NCBI GenBank assembly: GCA_951802425.1
Contig: OX637799.1
Coordinates: forward strand, 3,286,001 to 3,350,000
DNA: 64,000 nt
Reading direction: 5' to 3'
Origin: Clavaria fumosa
Lineage: Eukaryota; Basidiomycota; Agaricomycetes; Agaricales; Clavariaceae
A program made the translations under genes and the position numbers. Positions 22,460-33,743 of the stretch are shown piece by piece (position 1 is the stretch's first letter; each line of letters begins with the position of its first letter). The notes beneath the pieces are model-generated. The model made no database searches, was not told where the DNA came from, and worked only from the letters and a program-made list of their open reading frames with translations.

Positions 22460-22629
22460 TATTCATCTTCCCAGGTTAAAAACACATTCCCAGGCAAGTT
22501 CAGCAGTGGTATGCATCCTCCTCCATAAAATAATCTGCTTCTCTGCATAGCATTTGTGCCCAGGCTTATGCTCTGTGTCTGCCCAAACAGATCTCCTCTT
22601 CCATTCGCTTTCTCAGTTTGCAAACCAAG
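22460..22629 (-). pseudogene. KDZ2 transposase, 3'-terminal fragment
   Basis: Joined to 37174-37518 across copy 2, the minus strand reads like the helical KDZ C-terminus (GHKCYAEKQIILWRRM, ELAWECVF), with stop codons. 22625-22629 (CCAAG) is the left target duplication of copy 2. Downstream sequence to 22275 shows nothing. Confidence 0.6.
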
Positions 22630-23349
22630 TGTCAAGGTCCTAACAAGGTTAGCGGCAAAGGGGTTAGCAGAGCGGAGCGGAGATGTTCTATCAGAGTCCG
22701 GTCGGAGTCCGATATTGGTGAAACGGAGAAGTAAACAAGAGGAAAGAGACTTATGGGACTGCGGCCTCAACGTATGTGTTGTGCCACCACGTATATACTT
22801 GTCCCTATTTACGAAACAAGAACACCTAAGAGAGAATCAGAATGTAAGTCAAACTCTGAAGTGATCGGAGTCCATCGGAGTGGGTCAGAGTTGGTTGGAT
22901 GATGTGGAGAATGTCGAGGATGATGAGGACGAAAGCTCAGAGATGTTTTTGGAATCAAGAGACGTTATATTCGAACTGAGGAGCAGGGAGATACAGGTGG
23001 AAACTTATACTGCAAGGACAGAGTATAGGAGTAATGTGAAACAATGTACATATCAAATTACTAGGAGAGTTTCACCACTTGTGCCTGTGCAATTTTCATG
23101 GAACAAAGAAACAACAACAAAAAAGCGACTCCCATGGGTCAAGGGTATCCTCTTAATAGTAAACAGAATGAGGGGATGGAGGGAGAAGGTTCTAGAACGA
23201 AGTCCGAATGGTCCGAAGGTCGGCGGGGTAAAGTCCGATGAAGATGCGGAGCGGGGCGTACGGAGTTACGGCGGAGCGGATCGGAGTTGGTAAGGAGCTC
23301 GGAGTCCGGAGCGGGGGTCGTGCTTATGCAAGCGGATGGGGTCGTAACA
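22630..23349 (-). repeat. 3' LTR of copy 2 (720 bp)
   Basis: The plus strand reads TGTCAAGGTCCTAAC at the left and GGGGTCGTAACA at the right. It is followed on the plus strand by the reverse complement of the polypurine tract (23350-23363). Confidence 0.92.
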
Positions 23350-23363
23350 GTATCCCCCTCTTA
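23350..23363 (-). other. Polypurine tract of copy 2
   Basis: The sense strand reads TAAGAGGGGGATAC and abuts the 3' LTR. Confidence 0.85.
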
Positions 23364-23666
23364 GGGTCGAACCCCTGAGACCCTGTGGCCAAAGTCCGCG
23401 TGAACACGTGGCTCCCATAACAAGTTAGCGTTGGAGTTTCGCAGCGTCTCGAGCGGAGTCCGAAAATTTTTTGGGGGTCAAAAGGCCGCGCGCGTCGTAC
23501 ACCATTTTTTTTTTCTTCTTTAACCTGCTACCATCATCACTAGCCCCTAGCACAGGCAATCCCTACTTTTTCTTTTTTTATTTTATTTTAAAAAAACTCG
23601 ACGTCGCACAACCCGAGCACACCCGGAGCGGGGCCCAGCCGGCCTCCCCGCCCCCGACCATGCCCC

Positions 23667-24416
23667 GTGGTTGCCATCCCTGTGCAGTTGTGTGTGGAGG
23701 ATGAGGACCCCGAGATCACGGTCCTCATGCACCAGATCAAGGTGCTGAAGGACAAGAAGGCGCAGGAGCGGCAGAAGCGGGAGGAGGAGGAATGGAAGAA
23801 GAGGGAGGTCGCGGACAAGGTGCGGCGGGAGGAGATGGAGAGGGCGAGGGCGGTGGAGGTGAAGCGGAGGGCAGAGGAAATCGCGAAGGCGCAGGGGATG
23901 GGGAGGAAGCAGACACCGGCCACGGAGTCGGACACAGAGCATGCGGACTGCGCGCGATATGTCCGGCTCGGGATGGGGTGTGTGTGGCTGAGTGGAGGGC
24001 GGGGCACCACGTGTGTCGCGTGTGCGGCGGCGAAACAGCGGTGCGGGGGCGGAGAGGTGGAGGGGCCGGAGCGGAAGAAATTCTGCTCCGCACGGTCGAA
24101 GAAGACCATGGTGGAGTCGGAGGAGGAGGTGAAGGAGGTGCAAGCGCCGCGGGCGGACATGGACAGAGCGGAGGCGGACCGGACTGGGGTGGTGAAAACC
24201 ATCTATGAGTTGGTGGTCTGCGGGGTGTTCGAGTTGGAGGAGTGGCAGAAGGAGGCGAGGGCAGAGTGGAAGGAGATGAAGGCAGAGTGGAAAGCGGCAG
24301 CGGAGGATCGGAAGATCCTCCGGGAATTTCTGATGGGGAAGCAGGGAGCGGGGGAGGAGAAGGAGGAGGCGGAGAAGATGGTGGTGGAGGTGGCGGGTTC
24401 GGAAAAGGGGGTGTAA
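23667..24416 (+). pseudogene. Diverged antisense cargo gene of copy 2
   Basis: This is the homologue of the Zn(2)Cys(6) cargo genes of copies 1 and 3, but only about half identical, while pol and LTRs of the same copies are about 90% alike. The coiled-coil and Cys blocks are recognisable: ADCARYVRLGMGC and CVACAAAKQRC. The second cysteine is replaced by Tyr (CARC to CARY). The N-terminal end is in another frame (ATG-containing frame at 23471-23704), and the C-terminus stops early at 24414, shifting the remaining Glu-rich tail into another frame. Probably non-functional. Confidence 0.7.
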
Positions 24417-25059
24417 ACAGAGGCAGAGAAGAAGGAGGCGGAGGAAGCAGGAGCGGAGAAATAAGCGGAGGCAGAGAAAGAAGTGGAGGCGGAGAAATCG
24501 GCAGAGGCAGGGAAAGAGGCGGAAGCGGAGGAGGGAGAAGTTGGAGCGGAGTCCAGGCTTAAGGAGCCCGAGGGAGTTTTACAAGTGTCGCCCAGCTCAC
24601 CCCCCTCCGCCTAAAAAATAAAAAAATAATCTACATTATTTATTGTTTCTTTTATTTTTATTTTTATAAATTTTTTGTTTTATCTTTGAACTTGAGTGAA
24701 GTAAGCGGAATGAAAGAAAATAAAGTAAGACAAGACGGAGAAGACAAAGAGAGATTCGGAGATGGACTTGGGAGAAAAAATAAAAAGTTCGGAGTTTTCG
24801 GAGAAAGGAACAGAGAGAGAGATGGAGAGATGGAGAGACAGAAATACAGTTTTTTTTTTGTTTTTTTTTGTTTCGGAGAAGATGGAGAAGCGAGAGATGG
24901 AGTAGTATAGAACGGAAAATGTACGTAAGTAGAAGCATAAGAGAGATTTTGGGGTATTGGAGTGAATGGAGAAAAGAGACGGAATTGTATTGAATGGAAA
25001 ATGTATGTAAATAGAAGCATAAGAGAAATTTCGGGGTATCGGAGTGAATGGAGAAAGGT

Positions 25060-28000
25060 CTAGAGGGTATTGAGAGGTCTGGGCTTGTTTGGATAAGCTT
25101 GGTGGAAATCCGAAACGGCCTCGGAGGCATGAACAAGTTCTGTAGCGGGAAGCCAGGATGTTTCCTCATCAGTTCCTTCGTATCCGGACCACCGCACCAG
25201 GTATAGGAGTTTGCAGGTGTGGCGTTTGTTGATCTTGGAGTCGAGCACTTCGGAGATTTTGTGCTCTAAGTCTCCATCAATCTCTACTGGAGGAGGTGGG
25301 GTGATGGTACAATTCGGAATTGTATTCAGAGTGACTGGCTCCAGCATGGAAATGTGGAAGACAGGGTGGACGGCTCACATGGCCTCGGGGAGTCGGAGTA
25401 CAAAGGAGTGCGAACCGGCCTCTCCGATGATTTTGAAAGGTCCAAGGAACTTGTCGGAGAGTTTTTTGGAGGGTCTGGTCATACAGAAAAACTTCGCCTT
25501 AACGTATACTCGGTTTCCGACCTTAAACTTCGGTGCCAGAGTCTGACATTTGTCCGCTGGACCCTGATAGTGACTCTGCGCTTTGGCGATTTGGTTACGG
25601 AGTTCTTGGTGCAGCTGATCCAAGTCTACAGCAAGCTCTCGGGCACAGACCGAAGTTACTTCGTGTTCGGGGAATACTGAGATATTCGGATGATAACCCT
25701 TGTTCGCGAAGAACAGAGAAACCCCAGTGGTGGCACTCAGGGCATTGTTGTAGGCAAACTCGGTGAGGGGCAGAAGCTGCGACCAGTTGTCCTGCTGGTA
25801 ATTGCAGTAACAACGGAGGTACTGTTCCAATGTCTGGTTAGTCCGCTCTGTCTGTCCGTCACCCTCTGGATGATATCCAGAGGTGAAGTGTAAAGTCATG
25901 TCCAGGACTTCACCCAACGAGCCAAAAAAACGGGAAACGAACTCGGAGCCGTGATCGGAGGTGACATGCGACAGAACTCCATGTTTCGAGAAGATGTGGA
26001 ATACGAATAGATGGGCCAACTCTGCGGAGTTCACTTTGTCAGTCGTTGGGATGAAGATCCCCTGCTTCGTAAACCTATCAACAACCACCAATATTGCGGT
26101 AAAACCGGAGCTCTCAGGGAGTTGCTTGATGAAATCCATTGAAATGGAATTCCACGGTTTCTCGGGTATGGGCAGCTGCTTGAGCGTTCCATATGGCTTA
26201 TGCCGAGGGGCTTTTGCCCTACCACAAGTCGTGCAAGACTTGCAAAAGTCCGATACGAATCCTTGGAGTTTCGGCCAGGTATAATCCCTGAAGACCAAGG
26301 CCGTAGTCTTGGTCCGACCGAAATGTCCGGCGAGCGGGTGATCATGTCTCACGCATAAAACGCGGAGTCGGAGGTCATTGACGTCCGGTACATAAATCCG
26401 TCCACGCTCGCGGAGAAGTCTGTCATCGTCCATGGACCACTTAGGGTCTGCGGAGTTCGAGCGGAGGTCTTCTAGGATTGAGCAAGAGTCCAGACCGGAT
26501 GTCCTCTCGGAGTTGATGATCATCAATCACAAACGACGCATGGAGTGTGGGTACGTAAAGCGACGAAGCTCGGAGAGACAATATCAATTGTTTGCTGGAG
26601 AACATCGGTCGGAGGTTTTGCGGATTGACGCGGGCATAGTCGCTATCCCCCTCTTTGGGATAGACATCCCAATGTCTAGTCAACACATCGGGTTTCATTC
26701 CGAGGTGCCCGGGGCGGAATCGGATCATGAAATTGAACTGGGAAAGGAACTCCGACCACCTGGCTTGACGCCAGGTGAGCAAGCGGACCATGGAGAAGTA
26801 CTCTAGGTTCTTGTGGTTGGTAACAATGTCAACCAGAATTTCAGAACCTTCGAGATAGTGCCTCCAAGCGGTAAACACCTCAAATATAGCAAGGAGTTCC
26901 TTATTGTGGGTGTCATAGTTGAGTTTGGAGATGCCTAGGGTGCGGGAATGAAAAGCGATAGGATGGACTTCACTGTCGGAGGCGACCGTAGAAAGTATCG
27001 CAGCGACAGTGTAGTCCGAGGCGTCTGTTTCAACTATCAGCGGAGCTCCAGGAATGAAGTGCGAGAGGATTGGTGTCAGTCCAAGTTCCTCACAGAAGCG
27101 AGAAGGGGAAAGAAGCTCGATTTCAATGTAGGGAATTACACACATCACAAAGGTACTATATATACTGGGGAGAGGGGGCTGCATAGGGGATGAGTCGTAA
27201 AAAGGGGAATGAGGCTACGCGCACTGAGTCGCGTGGAATAGGGGAGGCAGTATAGGGAAAAGGGGATACCAAATACAGAAGGTAGCGGCAAGGGATGGAT
27301 AAGGGGAAAATGATAAGAGGAATGCTTAGCATGGGCTTGGCTGCCCATGGAGGGGCCTGGATTAGTCCCGATTAGGGTAGATTACTTGATGGGAGCTGTC
27401 AGAGGGATTATTGCTGATCCGCCTCCATCACGAATTGCAAAGCGTGGGAAAAGGTCGAGGAACGTGGGCGTGGGCACATGGCGGGGTTTATCAGGAGCTC
27501 ATAGGCGCCGGAGCATGGTCGCGGGTGACTCCAAAGGTCGCGGAGGATCACGTGGTCCCATACTCGGCCCTCATAACTAGTTCCTAGCGCGTTGTGGGCT
27601 CAGTGACGGCAGCTTACGTAATGGATCCTGACAATCGGAGCTGTGGAGAACGCAGTTTTTAGATAGTCAAACGTGGACTGGCAATTGTCGGACCACTGCC
27701 ACTCGATGTTTTTATGTGTCAAGCAGTTCATCGGAGTGACAATCTCGGAATAGCCATGGACGAAGCGGCAGTAGAAATTGGTGAACCCAAGGAAGGACTG
27801 GACATCCTTGACCTTCCGCGGAGTCGGCCAGTCCTGTATAGTTTTCACTTTAGCCGTGTCCATAGAAAGTCCGGACGGAGATAAAACAAATCCAAGATAC
27901 TCCACAGTTTCAGCGTGAAATTCACACTTAGCCAGGTTCAGGAAGAGACTGTGCTTCCAGAGCCTTCGGAGTACCTCTCGGACGTGCTCAACGTGTTGTT

Positions 28001-29428
28001 TCGGATCTTCGGAGTAAATGAGGATGTCGTCAAGGTAGATGACCATGAATGTGTCGAGAAGGTCAGAGAATATGTTGTTCATAAAGTGCTGGAATCTGGC
28101 GGTGCGTTTGTGAGCCCAAAAGGCATCACACACCATTCAAAGGATCCGTATCGGGTGTGGAATGCGGTCTTCCATTCGTCACCCTCAGCGATACAGACCA
28201 GGTGATACGCATGTCGGAGGTCGAGTTTTGTATAGATTCAGGCTTTTCCTGGAATGTCGAGAAGATCTTTAGTCAGCAGGTGTGGATAACGGTCTTTTTT
28301 GGTCAATTTATTGAGACCACGGAAATCAACGCATAATCGGAGCGTTCCATTCTTCTTCCGGACAAAGAGCACAGGTGCTCCATGCGGAGAACGGCTCGGA
28401 CAGATAAATCTGATGCGGAGGTGTTCATCCAGAAACTCGTGGAGTTTGCTGAGTTCGGACTGCGACAGAGAATAGACTGCACCTGGCGGAGGGGATTGGC
28501 CATCCAGCAGGTTGATTTTTAGATCATACAGTTGATGCGGAGCAAGGGTGTCTGCCTTCTTTTTACTGAAGACATCTGGAAAGTCTCTGTACTCCTCCGG
28601 AATGGAGAGGAGATCCTGGGGGGTGGTGTCGGGAACATTGAATGAAGCGGAGGCCGCGCGTGCGGACTCGCTCGACAACGTCATGCCAAAGACTTGGGAC
28701 CTGCGAAGTCCACAAGCCGTGGCGAATGCAACAGCATTCACAAAGGAAACCTTGGGTGTCTCCTGGAGAGACGGAGTAGATGGAAAGGTCAGAGACGGAG
28801 TCAAAGACGGAGACAGAAGCAGAGATGGAGACGGAGTCCGGGCTTGGTTCGGAGTCGCTGCAGACGACATTTGAACTGGAGTGCACGGAGCAGAGACAGA
28901 CAGGGGGACAGAGGTGGACAGAGGGACAGAATGGAGAGTGCTGGCCGGTGCACCCTCCAGATCAGATTTCGGAGATTTTTCCTCATTGGTAGATGGTCTG
29001 GGCTTTATCTGGCCAGTAGTCCAGTCAACCAGCGGGTTGTTTTGGAACAGCCAATTCATTCCCAGGATCACATCACTAGAGGGATCAAGATCGGTAACTA
29101 CAAACAAGATGTTGGTCGGATCCATGGCGGAGAGCCGAATGGATAACCAGACAACTTCGGTAACCCATACGGAGGTGGTCCCGTTAATAAAAACGACCTC
29201 CCGTGGGGTCACCGGAGTTTTTAGAAGACGTAAACGAGAAGCAAATTTGGCGTCAATGAAACAAAGTTCAGTGCCAGAGTCTATCATTGCTTTGAACGGA
29301 GAAGAAATAGAAGGAGAGGAGGCAAGAAGGGAAAGAGAATCATGAAAGGAAAGGGTATCAGGTATAGGTTTAGTACGATTGGAGTCAGAGCAGCTGGAGA
29401 GTTGTACTGTGCTCTCTGGTCTGCTCAA
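25060..29428 (-). pseudogene. pol of copy 2
   Basis: The sense order from 29428 downward is: protease ([15 protein letters not shown]), RT ([14 protein letters not shown] and YLDDILIYSE), RNase H (VETDASDYTVAAIL), integrase (GHFGRTK, CTTCGRAK, SMDFIKQL, TSDHGSEF) and chromodomain (LVRWSGYEGTDEETSW). Lesions: TGA at 28238-28240 and 25375-25377 where sisters have Arg, a one-base loss near 28100, a frame change near 26480 shared with copy 3, and a solo LTR inserted in the RNase H region. The catalytic integrase Asp region reads SDHG instead of SDRG. Confidence 0.88.
27074..27633 (-). repeat. Solo LTR (560 bp) inserted in pol of copy 2
   Basis: The sense strand starts TGTCAGGATCCATTACGTAA and ends GGACTGACA. 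It is flanked by ATTGG (27069-27073) and ATCGG (27634-27638), a 5-bp duplication with one CpG transition. The first 20 bases resemble the LTR start of elements 4 and 5, so it is a related family. It contains a TATATATA box near 27160. No internal coding sequence is present, so recombination between two LTRs is likely. Confidence 0.8.
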
Positions 29429-29430
29429 TC

Positions 29431-29437
29431 TTTTTTT
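29431..29437 (-). promoter_or_regulatory. -1 frameshift heptamer, copy 2
   Basis: On the sense strand A AAA AAA is followed by GAT TGA in the gag frame. The protease frame is -1 and opens here, exactly as in copy 3. Confidence 0.7.
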
Positions 29438-29844
29438 GGCACAGAGTCATCTCCGTCGGAGGTGATTCGTGCAGTGCTGGCACTGGCCCACGAGGTCCGC
29501 TTATGACACTCGTTGACTTTGTGGCCTGCTATTCCACAGAATAGGCACAGATTATTATCGAAACACCATTGGCGTTCCTCTGGAGTCAGTTTTCCATCCT
29601 GACCCAGATGAGTTTTCTTTGTGTCGCTGGGGCTACCGGAGTTAGCGGAGCCCTCAGCGGCCTTTGGAACGGAGTTTCCGGAAGTCGAACCGGAGTTCAT
29701 CGGACGCTTTTCCGATGGTTTCTCGGGCTTGTTATTAGCGCTGGAAGTGTTCGGGGACTTGGAATTATCCGAAGTCTCCTTTCTGATGGTGTTGTTAGGT
29801 GTCGGAGCCTTAACGGAGTCCCGAGAGATCTCCTGCTGCCGAGC

Positions 29845-30108
29845 TGTCAGACTTAGTCTCACGGTTCACACAACTTAACGTAAGGTCGATGATGACGATA
29901 CTAACATAAGGGGAAAAGGGTACAAGTAAGAAAGCGACGTAGTATATATAGCGAGAGGTTCGGGAGTTGCCGGCGTTCCCACGCTCGGACCCCGCGCGTC
30001 ACGTGATGCGTCCAGGCCCGGGTCACGTGACTTGTCCGCAAACTTCCCGCAACTCTTTTGCAATCCTTTCTTGGCCTTTCCAACCTGCTTATGTAAGCGA
30101 TCCTGACA
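29845..30108 (-). repeat. 3' LTR of element 4 (264 bp)
   Basis: The plus strand runs from TGTCAGACTTAGTC to GCGATCCTGACA. It holds two CACGTG motifs and a TATATATA. It differs from 35395-35658 by one C/T at a CpG. Confidence 0.95.
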
Positions 30109-30122
30109 TCACCCCCCTCTTA
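30109..30122 (-). other. Polypurine tract of element 4
   Basis: The sense strand reads TAAGAGGGGGGTGA and abuts the 3' LTR. Its first three bases are the pol stop codon. Confidence 0.85.
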
Positions 30123-33100
30123 AGGCTGGGCGTCTCGACCTGCCAACTTCGCCTTGTCAGGGTATTGCTGGAAGAAGTCCCGGAGCAACAGTGCAACATT
30201 AGTGAGGTTGCGACGAGGTTCCCAGGTGTTCTCCTCTGCAGGGTATCCTAACCACTTCACCAAATACTTCACTCCCCGTCCAACCTTCTTGACATCAAGA
30301 ATTTCCTCCACCTCATACTCCAAGTGGTCATCGTCAATCGTGGGGGGTGGGGGTGGAGGCAAGTTCTGGGAAGGGAAAGAGGGAGCAATATACGGGGTGA
30401 GTAGCAACTCATTGAAAACCCGGTGAATGCGCCATGCTCGGGGGAGCTTGAGTCGGTATGCTGCTGGTCCAACCTTCTCTTCGATGGTGAAGGGTCCAGC
30501 CCGCTTGTTATCAAGCTTCTTGGATGGTCGATCCATTTTCAGGTTCCGGGTATCCAGCCAGACTAAGTCCCCCTTTGAGTATTCACGACTCGGGCGCTTT
30601 CCTTTATCATAGCTAGCCTTCATCGCATCTGCCGCCTTCCCCATTGCATCCCTGGCTGCTCTTCGGGATTCCGTGAGCTTGGCCATCCACTCGTCTGCTG
30701 CAGGGTTCACTTCAGAGGGCGGCCGGATACCACCATTCCAAGGGTGCCGGCCATACTCCAGATAGAAAGGTGTGAATCCAGTGGCTGAGTGCTCATGGTT
30801 ATTGAGCGCGAATTCGGCTGTGGATAGCCACTCTGCCCAATCATCCTGCAGATGGTCAACATAGGCCCGGAGATACACTTCAACCTCCTGATTGACCCGC
30901 TCTGTCTGTCCATCTGTTTGTGGGTGGAAGGCAGTGCTCGGGTTCGCCTTAACTCCAATCATCCCATAAAACTCCCTCATGAATCTGGACACAAATTGGG
31001 TTCCCCGGTCACTCACAACTTTCTGCGGGACTCCATGGTCGCGGAAGACCCGGTCTCGAAGGATCCGAGCAGCACCAAGTCCCGTGAGGTCAAGGCCAAT
31101 AGCTTCGATGAGAGTTCGTTTTGTAAACTTGTCGACAATGACAAGGATCGCATTGTGACCACGTGAGAGGGGGAAAGGTCCAACAATGTCCCAAGAGATG
31201 ACTGCCCAGGGGCTCTCAGGGACAGGGTGCGGATGGAGTGGAGCGGCGCGCCTGGTACGATCAGGCTTGATTCGTTGGCATGTCTCACATCCACCTGCAT
31301 ACCGATTGGAATCCTTCACCATGCCCACCCACCAATAGGACCTCAGCAGAGCCGCCCTCAGTTTCCGTGGACCAGGGTGTCCTGCGATGGGGAGGTCATG
31401 CTCAAAGGTGAGCACTGCCTCACGTGCTTCTGGGGGCACCCAAGTGATTTCTGCCTTCCACCAGAGTCCCATCCGATCTCTCGTCCACTCATCATCAAGC
31501 TCCTCCGGCTTCTGCACATATACCACACTGTTTTTCTGGAGTAGCGTCTCCATCTCCGATGTGAACGATGTGCAGGTCTCAGCCTCTGGGAAGACCTGTA
31601 CTGGTGCATCCTCCTCCACCATCTCTCCATAGTCTGGCCTCCGTGAGAGTGCATCTGCTTTCGTGTTTGACTTCCCAGTACGGTACTTGATCTCGAAGTC
31701 AAAGCACTGGAGCTCTCCAACCCAACGGACCTGCCTCGGTTTCAACTTCTGGGGCTTCCGGAAGTACTGGAGGTTAGCATGGTCCGTCCAGATTTCGATA
31801 GTCTCTTCCACCCCAATCAGGTAAGCCCGCCACTCGCGTAGTGCCCGGATTACAGCCAGGAACTCCTTGTCGTACACATCGTAATTCTTCTCAGCTGCAG
31901 TGAGGGCTTTGGAGATGTAGTCTACAACTCTCCAAGTCCCATCCACCTGCTGCTGTGAGAGAACTCCTCCAGTCGCCAAGTTGCTCGCATCTGTTTCTAC
32001 CTTCCATCTCCCTTTGTCTTGTGGTAGAGCCAAGACCGGGGCTGATACTAGCGCCAGGCGGAGATCTTGGAAGGCTGCTTCCTCCTCCTCCTCCCATCTC
32101 CACGGGACTTTCCCTGTCAGCCGGAAGAGTGGTTTTGCCCGGGCAGAGAGATTTGGGATGTGCCGGCGGAGGTAGTTCAGCATCCCGTTGAATCTTTGTA
32201 CCTCTTTCACATTTTTCGGTCTGGGCCAGTTACGGATCGCTGCGCCTTTAGCTGGGTCATGCTCTAGACGGTTGTGGGAGATCTTCATCCCCAGGAAGAA
32301 AACCTCACTCTTCTCGAACTCGCACTTGCTGAGTCTGAGACACAGGCCATTCTCCCCAAACTTCTTCAAGACCCGATCCATCCAATACCGATGTGTGGCC
32401 AAATCCTCTGCAAACACTATAACATCATCGACATAGGCTCGGACATGCCCCCCTGCAATCTCTTCTCTCAACACATGGTTCATGAAGCGCTGGAAGGTTG
32501 CAGGCGCATTCTGCAGCCCAAACCACATAACTGCCGGTTCGAAGAGTCCACGGGGCGTTAGGAAAGCACAGCGGTGCTGATGTTCTGGCCAGACCTGCAT
32601 CGATGGGAAACCTCCCTTCGCATCAATCTTGGAATAGATGGTCGCCCCCTTTAACACATCCACAGTGTCTCGTATGAGGGGGAGGGGGTACTTGTCTTTG
32701 ATTAGATACGAGTTCAGCCTAGAGTAATCGATAATTGGCCGCAGCTTGTCCTTCTCACGTTTGAAGAAGAAGGGGCTCGCGTACGGGGACTTCGAAGGTC
32801 GGATTCGTCCAGAAGCTAGCTGCTCATCCACCCAGCGATTCATTTCCACCATCTCTTCTTGCATCAGAGAGTATAGCTTAGAGGAGAGGTGTCCAGGGTC
32901 TGTTTTAAACTCGATTTTGATATCAAAGTCAGGGCGGGAGCGGGGGAGCTCATCCCACTTTGCTTCACTAAAAACCAAAGGGTAGCGGCTGGGCCAATCA
33001 GGGGTAGGGCCAGTGTTGGGAAAACGGGTGTCCGGGATACTGGCCGAGGCCAGGGTACTTGCTTTTGGTGGACCTGAGGGTCGAACAGGGGACCGGTGGC

Positions 33101-33743
33101 TGTGTGGGGAGGAGGCACAGGAGTTGGGGCAGCGGGTGAGCCTTACTTCAGCTTTCACCCAGTCAATCTCTGGATTATGACGCTTTAGCCAATCATGCCC
33201 AAGGATCGCCGTGTGGGACTGAGTCTTCCCTAGCAGGAAGTGGATCCGCTCCTGGTGGTCGCCAACCGTCACAAGCAGCTCCATCCCATACCGGATCTTA
33301 CCATTTCTGTTCTGTGTTCCATCCACATTATACATGGTGATTGGATTCAGCAAGGGAGATGGTTCCAATCCCACTTTTTTCGCCCACTCCAAGTCCATAA
33401 AGCAGTTGGTGCAGCCTGAGTCGACAAGGGCTTTCGTAGTTGCCCCTTTGCCAGTGCTGAGAGCCTCCAGGTGCACCTGGATGGAGAGCTCTCGGGGCAT
33501 ACGCAATAGGGTGTCCTTCAGCACCTCTGCAAGGTGCTTTGTTGGCTCCACTTGGCTGCTAGTCCCCTTTTCTCTTTTCGGTATTTCACTTTTAGCGGTT
33601 TCCGTTTCCGCTTTGTCCTTCACCTCAGCCCCAATCCGGGTGTGTCTCCGCTGCAAGATAGTGTATTTTGGGATACTAGCTGCGGGTACAGGGACGGGAG
33701 GGGGGCTGGGATATCTACTCCTGAGACTCCAGTTCGGACTCAC
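30120..33743 (-). CDS. Pol polyprotein of element 4 (intact)
   Basis: An uninterrupted frame of about 1207 codons. In order: disordered N-terminus; aspartic protease (KALVDSGCTNCF, about residue 105); RT (LRPIIDYSRLNSYL; catalytic YVDDVIVF, about 445); RNase H (VETDASNLATGG, about 590; YDKEFLAVIRAL); integrase with HHCC zinc region (HDLPIAGHPG...CETCQRIK, about 770-815) and core residues in SWDIVGP, SDRGTQF and QTERVNQEVE; chromodomain at about 1140-1195 (YLVKWLGYPAEENTWEP). The frame begins with GTG overlapping the gag stop as GTGA, in -1 phase. No canonical slippery heptamer is seen, so start by reinitiation or an unusual frameshift is possible. The stop lies within the polypurine tract, so there is no cargo gene. 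Confidence 0.95.
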   Translation of the reverse strand: MSPNWSLRSRYPSPPPVPVPAASIPKYTILQRRHTRIGAEVKDKAETETAKSEIPKREKGTSSQVEPTKHLAEVLKDTLLRMPRELSIQVHLEALSTGKGATTKALVDSGCTNCFMDLEWAKKVGLEPSPLLNPITMYNVDGTQNRNGKIRYGMELLVTVGDHQERIHFLLGKTQSHTAILGHDWLKRHNPEIDWVKAEVRLTRCPNSCASSPHSHRSPVRPSGPPKASTLASASIPDTRFPNTGPTPDWPSRYPLVFSEAKWDELPRSRPDFDIKIEFKTDPGHLSSKLYSLMQEEMVEMNRWVDEQLASGRIRPSKSPYASPFFFKREKDKLRPIIDYSRLNSYLIKDKYPLPLIRDTVDVLKGATIYSKIDAKGGFPSMQVWPEHQHRCAFLTPRGLFEPAVMWFGLQNAPATFQRFMNHVLREEIAGGHVRAYVDDVIVFAEDLATHRYWMDRVLKKFGENGLCLRLSKCEFEKSEVFFLGMKISHNRLEHDPAKGAAIRNWPRPKNVKEVQRFNGMLNYLRRHIPNLSARAKPLFRLTGKVPWRWEEEEEAAFQDLRLALVSAPVLALPQDKGRWKVETDASNLATGGVLSQQQVDGTWRVVDYISKALTAAEKNYDVYDKEFLAVIRALREWRAYLIGVEETIEIWTDHANLQYFRKPQKLKPRQVRWVGELQCFDFEIKYRTGKSNTKADALSRRPDYGEMVEEDAPVQVFPEAETCTSFTSEMETLLQKNSVVYVQKPEELDDEWTRDRMGLWWKAEITWVPPEAREAVLTFEHDLPIAGHPGPRKLRAALLRSYWWVGMVKDSNRYAGGCETCQRIKPDRTRRAAPLHPHPVPESPWAVISWDIVGPFPLSRGHNAILVIVDKFTKRTLIEAIGLDLTGLGAARILRDRVFRDHGVPQKVVSDRGTQFVSRFMREFYGMIGVKANPSTAFHPQTDGQTERVNQEVEVYLRAYVDHLQDDWAEWLSTAEFALNNHEHSATGFTPFYLEYGRHPWNGGIRPPSEVNPAADEWMAKLTESRRAARDAMGKAADAMKASYDKGKRPSREYSKGDLVWLDTRNLKMDRPSKKLDNKRAGPFTIEEKVGPAAYRLKLPRAWRIHRVFNELLLTPYIAPSFPSQNLPPPPPPTIDDDHLEYEVEEILDVKKVGRGVKYLVKWLGYPAEENTWEPRRNLTNVALLLRDFFQQYPDKAKLAGRDAQP

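Noticed and set aside
29425..29428. TTG start codon for the copy 2 and 3 protease frames
   Set aside because: The frame is already open upstream through the slippery run, so a frameshift explains it better than a start codon.
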